Source: Paramecium sonneborni
Lineage: Eukaryota; Ciliophora; Oligohymenophorea; Peniculida; Parameciidae
NCBI GenBank assembly: GCA_905182985.1
Contig: CAJJDN010000007.1
Coordinates: forward strand, 867,491-931,490
Direction of reading: 5' to 3'
DNA: 64,000 bases
This document shows, piece by piece, positions 11,425 through 22,064 of the stretch. Each line of letters opens with the position of its first letter. The stretch's first letter is position 1. The position numbers were made by a program, and so were the translations under genes. The notes beneath the pieces are model-generated. The model was given only the letters and a program-made list of their open reading frames with translations. It had not been told where the DNA came from and ran no database searches.

Positions 11425-14400
11425 ATGTAATATAGATCGAATAAACCTCCTTAATCGGTGAAGAACTAACCGGGGTCATTCTTTCCAAAGCAACCTTATT
11501 CACCAGCAAAGTCACATATAGAACATTTTGTATCTGAAAATCCTACACCACATTATCGAAAATAATAATAAGCTTATCCTCCTCGATAAAATTCGTTTAA
11601 TATGTCTAGTGGGGAAAGCTTAGAATAATTTCATAGAAAGCGTTAAAATTCTAATTTTAGTTAAGAAAAGAAAGCAAAAAATTAACTATTTAACATTTTA
11701 TTCAATAATACAAAGCGTAATGATAGTTTTTGTAAAGACACCATGTATAATATAATAATAAATAATTAGGAAAAAACAAAATAGATAAAACTCATTTAAT
11801 AATTAAGTTTAAAACTGGTATCTTCCAAGTAAACAAAAGTTATCCTAAACTATGTAGAAAAAGTAATCAAAAATTAATAACAGTATGGATGGATAATAGA
11901 CTGTGGATATTAGTTTCGAAAACAATTTAATTAAAGGTTATTAAGATCATAGTGGTTTTTAAAGTGATACAGCCAAACCTTCTGAAGAATATAATCCTAG
12001 AGCTATTAAACTATTTGAAAAGGGCAAATAACTTTTAAGGGAAAAGTAAATTGATGAAGCAATTGAGTAAACTATTTATTTTTAATCAAAGTTTATTAAA
12101 AAAGTGTATAGAATTTGATACAAGATTATTAGAGGGTCATTATTTTTTAGGAATTGGATTCTTAGGAACTCAAATGTATTAAAAAGCTATTGCAGAATTC
12201 TAATTCGTAATTCAATAGGATGCTCTTCATCGCAAAAATATTTACCTCCTATTAGCAATATCTCATAAAAAGTTGAATGAATTAGATTAAGCAATTTAAA
12301 TTCTCAATAAAGTGATCGGAATGTTTCCTCGATATTATGATGCATATATATACAGAGGTAAACTATATACAAAACTTAATTAAATTGATAAAGCAGAATA
12401 AGATTTTAATATTGCAATACAATTAAGTCCATAAAAAGGTTTGGGTTATTTAGGTAAAGCAGATTGTTTAAGAATGTAATTTTAATATAAAGAAGCTATT
12501 AAATGTTATTAAAAAGCTATTAATTGTGAATAAGCTGTCGGAAATGCAGCCATGTTAAAAAAAGCCATTACTTTATATGAAAGTTAATAATATGATGAAT
12601 GTTCAAAAGAATTAACTTCACTTTTAGAAACTGATCCAACTAATTCAGAAGCTTATTATTTCAAAGGATTAAGCAAATTAAAAATAAGTAATTTTTATAT
12701 GAATTTTAGAGAATCCAACTGAGGCTTTGTTATGTTTTGAATAAGCTATCAAACATAATAATTCAAAAAAAGCAGTTACTAAATCATTATATGAAATTGC
12801 TAAAATGAAAATTGAATAAAGAGATTTTTATGCAGCTTATCATACTTTGAATAGATCTTCTATGCTAGACACAGAGAAAACTTATTTAGAAAAATTTAGA
12901 TTGTTTACTGAAGTAAATTAATTAATTTGAATATAGGCTGTAATATTTTTAATGAAAAGAAAATTTTAAGAAAGCATGCTCAATTTTCAGGAAATATAAA
13001 ATAATCATTAATTAAATGATTTTTTAAAACCTTTATTCTATGCATATAGAGCTTATGGACATTTTTGCTTATCTAAACATTAAAAAGCACTTGATGATTA
13101 TAAATATTTATTAGAAATTTAATAAGCAGAATCAAGTGTTCATTATAATAAATTTTTATGTGAAGGAATATTAAAGGTTTAATCTGGATTATACACTGCT
13201 GGGATGGAATTATTTTAAAGAGCATAAAAAATATTTTAAAAGAAGATGGAACCAACATTTTATCTAGGTGTTACTTATATCAATTAATCATTTAAAAAAA
13301 AAAGTGATTAATACAAAGATATTATAAAAGGATTAGAATTGTTAGATAAGGCTAATAGTTAGAATGATTAAAATGCTAATTTATATTATATACGGTCTAT
13401 TGTAAAATGTTTTTTAGGTTAAGTAAATGAAGCATTATAAGATATAGAATCTGCAATTTAGAAATCAGAAGATAACGTAGCAAAGTATTTTTATTTTAGA
13501 GGAATAGTTTTTGGTATACTTAAATAATACAAACATTCTCTAAATGATTTTAGTATTTGCTTAACACTAGATGAAACTTTTGCAGATGCTTATTTAAATA
13601 GAGCAAAATGTCATTTCTTAAGTGGAGATTCAAACTCTGCATTCTAAGATTTATAATAATGTATTTAAATTCTACAAGATGATCCAAGAATGCATGTTTG
13701 GGCTGGTAATTTTTTATTTGCAAATGCTGCAATAGAAGATGCTATTAAAGCCTATTCAAATAATAAAGATTTTAAAAACAATCCTAAATTATTATAATTA
13801 CGTTCTGAATGTTATATGGTTTTAGGTGATTTAAATTTATGTCAAGATGATATTAATAGATTATTTAAGTTAACAAAGGATAAAACTGCTGAATTTGATA
13901 AGGATATGTTACAAGCTTTGAGATTAGTTTTTAAAGATGATTAATAAATTTATTTTAATGAAGAGAGTGAAAATGAATAAATAGAGTTTAAAAATAATCT
14001 TAATAAAGCAATAAATAGTTTGTCTTTATTATTTAAAGGTAATGGTAAATTGTTTCAATAATTTCATGTTTATATATTCAGAGGAGTATTCTTATTTCAT
14101 TTAGAAAAATATGAAGATGCTTTAAGGGACTTTTAAATGGCAAAAACTTAAAAAGAGCTTTCTATAACAGAAAAAAGATTAAAATAAAGGGGAAGTTAAT
14201 CAGAAATCTTTAATGAGGATGAATTTCATGAATTAACTGAAGATGAAGAAGATGCTGATTTATTAGAAATATTAGAAATTAAGTTTAACGAATTAATATG
14301 TTTAGTTATTCTTAAGTAATTTAAAAAAGCAAAAGAAAAATGCAAATAATTAATTGAGAATATTAATGAAGCTAAATAAGAAGGTTTATAAATTTTATTA

Positions 14401-14893
14401 ATGCATATTGAATAAATTCTAATGAGAGAATAATAAAATATTGATTATTAAAGAGTTATTTGTTTATATGATGAACCTAAAGAGAATATTATTTGCTTTT
14501 AAGTACCTATAGTATTTGTAGATGGATTAAAAATACGTTTATCATTCAGTTTACCAAAATTATCTCCTCCATCTTTAGCTATAACCTTTGATAAATAATT
14601 AGTTTAAGATATTGGAGTATTAAATAATCATTTATTTATTTTAGCCATTATCTGTAGAGAATAAACCAGAAGCTCCATGGATAAGAAGAGAGTAATAAGA
14701 TGATATGATTATATTCACAGAAAATGTTTAATTAGTTGACGATATCAGATTAGAGACTGAAAAAGATGAAGAATAACCTTAATAATAATAATAAATGATA
14801 GAAATTACTTAAATTAAAAATAATCTTATGTTAGATAAAGATATTGAAGAAAAATTGTAAAGATTTTTTGAAAAAAAAAATAAATAAAAATGA
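11425..14893 (+). CDS. Large tetratricopeptide-repeat (TPR) protein
   Basis: Six exons encode 1109 residues. The N-terminal ~190 residues are polar and Gln/Ser-rich. After that come many 34-residue TPR units, for example YQKAIAEFQFVIQQDALHRK, LDQAIQILNKVIGMFPRYYD and YKEAIKCYQKAINCE, then a second repeat block through about residue 800. An acidic stretch (ELTEDEEDADLLEILE) and a polar tail finish the protein. TPR arrays are protein-protein scaffolds; similar large proteins serve in intraflagellar transport or chaperone complexes, but nothing here fixes the role. Introns: 11818-11857 (40 nt), 12067-12091 (25 nt, ends AAG), 12688-12709, 12913-12936, 14617-14644. Removing them gives an exact multiple of three. 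Confidence 0.85.
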
Positions 14894-14959
14894 TTTATTA
14901 TATAATTAAATATATCAAATTTTCACTGACTAAACATACAAAATTAATTAAAAATCTGA

Positions 14960-15603
14960 ATCCTTTCGGAAATTAATTTAAATTCAATTTGTAGATTCTT
15001 TATAGATATTAATTATACAGATTCTGCTATATAAAATTTAGGTTTGTAAATAATTCAAAAATACTAATCTCAACTTTCTCAATATTATAAATATGTAAAT
15101 AAGAAAACCTATTAAGTGATAAAAAAAAAGATTTTGGATAGAATAGAAGATAAAATAAAGTGGAATACTGGATCTATTACTTATGAGTCAATGACAGAAC
15201 TTAGACCTGAATTACTTAATTTAATAAATTAATGGGAATTAACACAAAATTAAAAAAAGAAAGAGAAATTAAATGAAAAAAGAGATATGAAAACATTAAA
15301 AATTAGTTGTTTATAATAAAAAATGAAATTCAATTGGAAAAGATCTAAATTTAATCAAAATAAATAATACCACATAAAGAAAGAATTGAAGAAAATGGAG
15401 TTGTAAAAGAAGCTCGAAAAATCTCTGGATAAATAGAATTTTTTATAATGTTAAAAGAAGAACAATATTTTAGATGGACTAATTTAGAAGAAGTCAAATC
15501 TAGAATTCCTATTACTTCATGTGACTACTTACTTTAGAGAATAAAGTTTAATGATAAAATGAATTAAAATTTTGGTTAAATGCATTCAAATATTTTAATA
15601 TGA
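14960..15603 (+). CDS. Unknown protein, basic helical region; start not resolved
   Basis: A coding-like frame is open from the TGA at 14957-14959, with segments such as SITYESMTELRPELLNL and IKWNTGSITYES. Around 15285-15300 the good reading moves to another frame (ENGVVKEARKISGQIEFF, LKEEQYFRWTNLEEVKSR) and ends at TGA 15601-15603. No GTA intron fits the switch, so a missing base in the A-rich stretch is likelier. No ATG lies in the first frame. One ATG at 14890 overlaps the TPR gene stop but is in a different frame. Not recognised. The last 11 bases fall inside the direct repeat that starts at 15593. Confidence 0.5.
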
Positions 15604-16720
15604 TCATTTATCAAGATTAGAAATTTTAAAATTTATTAAAAAAATAAATTTCTTGTTCTAGAGATAATTGTTCATTGATATTATTTATTAAATGAGAAAT
15701 AAAGTCATATATGGAATTAAAATTTTGTTTGATTAATAATATTTGTTTTACATAGATAATTAGAGAGTCTCAGTTTGATATGGATTATTTGTAAACTATT
15801 ATCTTTAAATAAAAATTCTAATATCAAATAATGGTGTGACGAGGAGTCATTAAAAATTTTAAATTAAATTAAATCTTTTATACAAATAAATGTCATTGGT
15901 GTTAGAAAAGGCTGATTCATTCAGACACATTATTCGTATATTGAATACAAACGTTGATGGAAAATAAAGACTTGCTTATGGTATTAGAAGTATTAAAGGT
16001 ATTGGAAGAAGATTTGCTATCTAAATTTGCAAGGTATTTAATGTAATAGATAAATAAATAGGTTCTTCGTCTTGATCTTTCAAAAAGAGCTGGTGAATTA
16101 ACTGACGATGAGGCTCATAAAATCACAGAAGTCATTAAATCACCAGAAGCTTATAACATTCCAAGATGGTTTTTGAATAGACAAAGAGATTTCAAAGATG
16201 GCAAAAATTATTAAGTGACAACAAACGAATTAGAAACTAAATTAAGAGAAGATTTAGAAAGAATGAAGAAAATCAAGTATTTCAATTAAATTAAATTAAG
16301 GTGTAATCGTGGTTTGAGACATCATTGGGGATTAAGAGTTAGAGGATAACATACAAAAACCACTGGTAGAGGAGGATAAACTCTAGGAGTTGAAAGAAAG
16401 AAGAAGTGATTAATAATTTATTAAGTACATTAAAAATAATAAATGGACTAATTATGGTATAATGAATGCTATAACTTCTAATTTATTTAATAAAATAAAT
16501 ATATAAGTACTTTTTTTCAAAACATTATTTTAAACAAATTTTAGTTGTCATATTCTTTTATGTACATATTATTATTCTTAACACATGAAATTAATTCTTA
16601 TTTATTATAAATAATACCAATTAATGATAAATCTAAAAAACTCATTTTGTTTGATTCATTTTTTTTTTCATTAAATGCACTCACAAAAATATCTCATTCA
16701 ATTGAAATTTTAGTTCATTA
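15593..16720. repeat. Direct repeat copy 1 flanking the N at 16721 (assembly overlap)
   Basis: This 1128 bp block matches 16722-17849 at a constant offset of 1129, with a single N between. It contains a complete uS13 gene. No divergence is visible, even in the noncoding parts, which argues for an unmerged contig overlap instead of a real tandem duplication. Confidence 0.9.
15890..16409 (+). CDS. RPS18: 40S ribosomal protein uS13 (RPS18)
   Basis: Two exons, with a 28 nt intron after AIQICK, encode 163 residues. The sequence follows RPS18 end to end: FRHIIRILNTNVDGK, YGIRSIKGIGRRFA, LTDDEAHKITEVI, PRWFLNRQRDFKDGK, and the C-terminal RCNRGLRHHWGLRVRGQHTK then TTGRGGQT. uS13 sits in the head of the small subunit and contacts the tRNAs and the large subunit. 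This copy and the one at 17019-17538 appear identical and almost certainly represent one locus. Confidence 0.95.
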
Positions 16721-16721
16721 N

Positions 16722-17849
16722 TTTTAATATGATCATTTATCAAGATTAGAAATTTTAAAATTTATTAAAAAAATAAATTTCTTGTTCTAGAGATAATTGT
16801 TCATTGATATTATTTATTAAATGAGAAATAAAGTCATATATGGAATTAAAATTTTGTTTGATTAATAATATTTGTTTTACATAGATAATTAGAGAGTCTC
16901 AGTTTGATATGGATTATTTGTAAACTATTATCTTTAAATAAAAATTCTAATATCAAATAATGGTGTGACGAGGAGTCATTAAAAATTTTAAATTAAATTA
17001 AATCTTTTATACAAATAAATGTCATTGGTGTTAGAAAAGGCTGATTCATTCAGACACATTATTCGTATATTGAATACAAACGTTGATGGAAAATAAAGAC
17101 TTGCTTATGGTATTAGAAGTATTAAAGGTATTGGAAGAAGATTTGCTATCTAAATTTGCAAGGTATTTAATGTAATAGATAAATAAATAGGTTCTTCGTC
17201 TTGATCTTTCAAAAAGAGCTGGTGAATTAACTGACGATGAGGCTCATAAAATCACAGAAGTCATTAAATCACCAGAAGCTTATAACATTCCAAGATGGTT
17301 TTTGAATAGACAAAGAGATTTCAAAGATGGCAAAAATTATTAAGTGACAACAAACGAATTAGAAACTAAATTAAGAGAAGATTTAGAAAGAATGAAGAAA
17401 ATCAAGTATTTCAATTAAATTAAATTAAGGTGTAATCGTGGTTTGAGACATCATTGGGGATTAAGAGTTAGAGGATAACATACAAAAACCACTGGTAGAG
17501 GAGGATAAACTCTAGGAGTTGAAAGAAAGAAGAAGTGATTAATAATTTATTAAGTACATTAAAAATAATAAATGGACTAATTATGGTATAATGAATGCTA
17601 TAACTTCTAATTTATTTAATAAAATAAATATATAAGTACTTTTTTTCAAAACATTATTTTAAACAAATTTTAGTTGTCATATTCTTTTATGTACATATTA
17701 TTATTCTTAACACATGAAATTAATTCTTATTTATTATAAATAATACCAATTAATGATAAATCTAAAAAACTCATTTTGTTTGATTCATTTTTTTTTTCAT
17801 TAAATGCACTCACAAAAATATCTCATTCAATTGAAATTTTAGTTCATTA
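16722..17849. repeat. Direct repeat copy 2 flanking the N at 16721 (assembly overlap)
   Basis: Second copy of the 1128 bp block. It continues uninterrupted into the downstream unique sequence. Confidence 0.9.
17019..17538 (+). CDS. RPS18: 40S ribosomal protein uS13 (RPS18), duplicate copy
   Basis: Same coding sequence and intron as 15890-16409, shifted by 1129 bp. Intact, but very probably the same gene assembled twice around the single N. If it were a real tandem duplicate, the intron and flanks would be expected to show at least some differences, and I see none. Confidence 0.85.
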
Positions 17850-17857
17850 CAGATAAA

Positions 17858-18451
17858 TCATTTCTTCTTCTTAAAATTCTACTTATAAAAGGTTGATTTT
17901 TTTAAGTATATTCTTATTTTTACAAAAAAATTTGCTTTTATTTTATAAAAGTAAAAAATAATATTAGCAGATTTATTTTTTACAATTGAAATAATTGAAA
18001 TATGCATTAAATCATTTAATTGACAATAGATTACTTTTAACAATACAATAAATAATTTAGAATCCTAATATTCTAAAAGCACATTTAATATGAACTAAGA
18101 ATTTAAAATAATTATACTAAGTTTAATATAATATATTATAATTTATATGAATTCATCATCATATAACTTCAATGGATGTTTTGGAATTTTGTTTTATTGA
18201 ATGTATGTTCTTATTATTTCTATAAGTTCCTTTTTTTCTGTTCAAAAAGTAATATTATGAAAGCTTTTTCTTTTAAATTTAATATAATCTAATGGTTTCT
18301 TATTATTTAATGCTTATATTGTTTAAGGAGTAAATAGAATGAGCTTTTATATTGAAAAATTTAACAGGTCTAAAAAATTAAATGAAAAAAAGGATGATTT
18401 ATGAGTGCATTAATTAAATAAACATAATTTATCAGAATTTAAAGCTAACAT
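17858..18451 (-). CDS. Unknown small protein with an in-frame TGA at codon 70
   Basis: From ATG 18449-18451 a frame with convincing protein character (SFNFLDLLNF, ILFTPQTIQALNNKKPLDYI) reaches a TGA at 18242-18244. The same frame then continues as TEKKELIEIIRTYIQQNK and IPKHPLKLYDDEF, and stays open to a TGA at 17858-17860. No GTA...AG intron covers the internal TGA. Options are a sequencing substitution, a pseudogene, read-through, or retention of a short internal eliminated sequence. The last ~100 codons are very hydrophobic and AT-driven, so the true end may be earlier. Function unknown. Its start lies only 41 bp from the divergent gene at 18493. Confidence 0.45.
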
Positions 18452-18492
18452 CCCTGATCAGGGATATTAATTTAATATAATTAATAAATTTA

Positions 18493-18924
18493 ATGACTGA
18501 CACAGTTACATAAAATATTACAAGAAGAGAAAAAACATGGGCAGAATTAGCTGAAGAAGAAGATGAGTATTTGGAAGAATTATAAAATTAAGTTTAATTT
18601 TTAAATTAAACTATGAATAAAAATGAATCAAATCAATTAGCGGGAAAATAATTAACAAATTTTCAGAAAAGAATGATTGAAAGAATATAGAGACATGATA
18701 AATTAATAGAAGTAGGACTATAATAAGTTCCAGATATAATAAGTAAAGAAGACATTCTTATCACTTTTAAATAATACTATATAAGAGATTGCCATTTTAA
18801 AAGATCAAATTGTTTCTTTTATTTGCCAAAAGATAAAGCTATTAAACTGGTAGAGGATTGCAATTTGAGAATCACTATTAAAGGTGTGAATCTTTTGATA
18901 GTTATGCTGCCATTAAAAATTTGA
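18493..18924 (+). CDS. Unknown small charged protein
   Basis: An ATG-initiated frame of 143 residues begins MTDTVTQNITRREKTWAELA, followed by an acidic patch (EEEDEYLEEL) and a Gln/Asn segment. A Cys-containing section (RDCHFKRSNCFFYLPKDK) could be part of a metal-binding finger, but spacing does not match a standard CCCH motif. Just before the stop the +2 frame reads CESFDSYAAIKNLIDIYHF, which also looks coding, so a one-base error or unrecognised intron near 18880-18895 may hide a different C-terminus. It ends 36 bp from the convergent kinase gene. Confidence 0.55.
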
Positions 18925-18959
18925 TTGATATATATCATTTTCATATCTACTTAGTGATA

Positions 18960-20959
18960 TCACATTAATTATTCTAATTAACTATAACTAACAGATCCTG
19001 GTTTTCTTTCAATATGGAGTTCTGGTTGAGAAACCTTTTAAAATTATTTGTAGTCTGTAGGATAATCTAATACTTTTTGCATCAAATCTTAATAACCAAT
19101 TAGTCCTTACAAAATAAATGCATGCATTTATAACTAAAAATAAATCTAAATTATACATCTTCTGGTAAAGCTTAATCATGTTTATCAAATTTAATAAATT
19201 AAAAATTCTATTTTATTTCTGTAATACTTAATTTCAAATACTATAAAGCAGTTTTGTAAAAGGAATCTTATTCAACTAAATGGTTATTACACAAAACACC
19301 AATAATTTAATCTTTTTAGAAATCTATTTTTAAATGAATAAAATTTTTACTATTTTTATTAGCTAATTTTAGAATTTTTTCAAAATGCCTTAAGTATTTA
19401 TCTTGATATTCTTATATTGCTTAACAGAATCTTTTATAAGATTCACTCTTTCTATAATTTTCAAAATCAACTAAATAAAATAGATTTTCTGATTTATTTT
19501 CTTTATCTAGGATAGTAGATAACTTATTTATTTTAATAGCAATATTTTTGCCCATTAAAAATAGTAATCTATCTCTTATTTCAGTTGGAAATACTTTTGA
19601 ACTTGCCAAATGTTATGAAAATTTATAAAGGAAACGACAGAAATTGATTTAACAGAATAAAATTTCATTATTTTATTTGAATTCTAGAGTAATAGATTTT
19701 TATTTTTATAAAGGAGGAGTAGGTTAAATTTATTCTTCAAAAGCATTGGTTTTAACTATTTTTTGAGGTAATAATAATTATTTTTAACTTGCAGATCGTT
19801 ATATTTATTCTTCAAGTTTTTTCTAATTTTCTTCATGTAATTTACGCTTGTCTTCTATTTATTAAGGTTTAAAATCTCTGACAGTATTATCTTTCATGTT
19901 TTAACTTTAACTTCTTTTGATTTTCTTTACTTAAGAGTTTTCAGTTGGTAATGTGATATTTTGAATTTGTTTTAAAGGTTTCCTTTTTTCTTAAGGACTT
20001 AAATTTCTAGATTGCATTATAGTATGTTCTGTCATATCCTTAACTCTCCATCTTTTAAATTCATCTATTTATAAACATTTGCGAATGAAATCTTTAGACT
20101 CATCAGACACCATAGGTGAAGAAGGTAAAACTAATTATTAATGTTAAATGTTAGAAATAAGAGCAGCTTCCGAGGATGCATTATAAGGTGTTCTACCTAT
20201 TCCAATAAGACTAAGTATTACCATAAAGCATTTCAAAAAATACAATACCAATAGCCCAAACATCTCCTTTTTCAGTATGTCCTTACTATCTCAAAGCTTA
20301 AGGAGACATATATAAAGGAGTTCCAACATTAAAGTTTCTTCCTTATATTCTAGCTTCATAAGCAGGAACAGCAAATCCAAAATCAGCTAATTTAGGTTGA
20401 TTGTCATTGAGTAAAATGTTTGCTGGTTTAATATCTCTATGAATGTAGCCTTTCTTATTCATTTCATTTAATGCACTAACAACAGCTTGTAATATTCTTA
20501 TAGCTTCAGATTCCTCTATTCTACCTTTCTTCCTAATGTAATTGTTGAGATCACCCTGAATAATAAATGAGGAATTACCGAATCACAAAATTCTGTGATG
20601 ATATATGTATTATTTTAGGTTTAAAATACATCATAGAGTTTCATAATATTTTTGTGATTAAATGCTTTGAGTGCATTGATCTCATTTTTCAAGAGTTGAG
20701 AATGAATAGATTACTTGACCATCTTCATATCAATCACCTGAACATTAAATTATTAAGTTACTTTAACAGCTACATTTTCAGTTGTATTCTCATCTCTACC
20801 TTTATATACTCTACTACTAAATCCTCTTCCTATTTCCTCATTAATGGCATATGAGTAATGATCGATGGCTTTTCTAGTTTCACTTCCAGCTTTACTATGA
20901 ACTGATTTAATTATAATTATAATTACATTAGGTCCTATAAGCAGACTAGGAAGTGGCAT
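18960..20959 (-). CDS. Ser/Thr kinase, ATG1/ULK-like, with C-terminal helical domain
   Basis: Four exons give 642 residues. Kinase domain ~40-310: GRGFSSRV (modified P-loop), VAVKV, catalytic loop HRDIKPANILL, DFGFAVPA, VGTPLYMSPQALR (Gln where APE normally has Glu). A basic, Gln-rich linker follows. The last ~240 residues (NFCRFLYKFSQHLASSKVFP, DRLLFLMGKNIAIKINK) form a helical domain placed where ATG1/ULK kinases carry their tandem MIT-like ATG13-binding region. The domain equivalence is inference. An apparent separate ORF at 19421-19609 is simply this C-terminus, since its 'Met' is a TTG and the frame is continuous. Introns of 23, 25 and 23 nt; the last (around 19105) ends AAG. Together they leave 643 codons exactly. 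Confidence 0.85.
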
Positions 20960-21121
20960 AAGATGGTAGATGAGTGCGGGTTTAGAACATTATTTGAAAA
21001 TAATTAAATTTCCTTATTAACGATTTTCTAAATAAATATAATCGATTTAATGATTATAAAAAATACCATCTAAATTTAAATGTCAATTCTAAACAGAAAT
21101 ATTTTTTAAGTCAAAATTAAA

Positions 21122-22000
21122 TCAGAAGTAATCAACTTTAGTTTTCTTAAATGACTTTTTATTAAATAATCCTGAAGTATTTATTTCTTCCTTTTTTACA
21201 TTTTTCTATTCCATCTAAGGTAAGATATCTTTCAATTCTACATCTTTGTCTGCTAATTCAATTAATTTTTATTATAAGATCCTATTTTTATCTTTCCCAA
21301 TCTATCCAAATACTAAGACTTCTTTAACTAATTCTTATTAATTCTTTATAGTGCCTTCCTATATATCTTTTTCTATCTTTTATGCTAATTATTCTTCATG
21401 ATTAAGTTCTGCTTCTCCCTCTTCTGATTCAGAAGTTTCTACCTTAAATTTATTTAAAAAAGTATCTTCAGTTTTAACAACTTCCCATTAACCAACTTTT
21501 ACAACTAAATCTTTATCTACATTTGGAATAGGATTCTTTTAATATTCATCCCAAGCTTCTTCTTCATAATCTTCTAACATTAATCCAATAGGTTTTTCAT
21601 AATTTATTATTCCTGTTATAGTGTTTCTAAATCTTAATTTTCCAGTATCATCTTCTCTTTCTAAAATCCATACTCTGCCTTCTGCATAAAATCCTAACTA
21701 ATCAGCTACTTTTTATTATTCTTATTAATTTTCTCCCGTATATTCATTTTCTACCACTTGATGATAATTATGTTCTTCTTTTTTTTATTTTTTATTTTTA
21801 AAGCTTTTTGAAGTTTCAGCTATTGAATCATAAGCTTTATGTTATTATTTATTTTCAATTCTTGCCTTTTTGTTTAATTCTTTTAGATGTTATTCTTTAT
21901 TTTTTTTATGTTTTGCTGTATTCTCATGATCCTATATAGCAGCTCTAGTATATGGAATTAACATTTTGCAAACTTCACACCATTTTTTCCTTTCGTTCAT
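21122..22000 (-). CDS. WBP4/FBP21-like spliceosomal protein with matrin/U1-type zinc finger
   Basis: An intronless frame of 292 residues. The N-terminus WCEVCKMLIPYTRAAIQDH then ENTAKHKKN is a C2H2 finger of the U1C/matrin class (Cys-x2-Cys ... His-x5-His), the signature of WBP4 and related splicing factors. The rest is Lys/Glu-rich and partly coiled coil. A short conserved-looking block (YEEEAWDEYQKNPIPNV) follows, and KVGQWEVVKTE may be a WW-like or partner-binding segment. WBP4 joins pre-spliceosomes through proline-rich ligands. Confidence in the finger is high; the WBP4 assignment is moderate because a canonical WW domain is not evident. Confidence 0.72.
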
Positions 22001-22064
22001 TTATTTATTTCTTAATATATATTTTATATTGTTATAATATTAATCGTTTTTGCATATAATAACA

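Noticed and set aside
15890..17538. Biological tandem duplication of uS13
   Set aside because: Copies including intergenic DNA appear identical and are separated by exactly one N, so contig overlap is the simpler explanation.
19421..19609. Apparent separate 62-residue minus ORF starting MASSKVF
   Set aside because: Its first codon is TTG, and the frame is continuous upstream with the kinase at 18960-20959, so it is that protein's C-terminal region.
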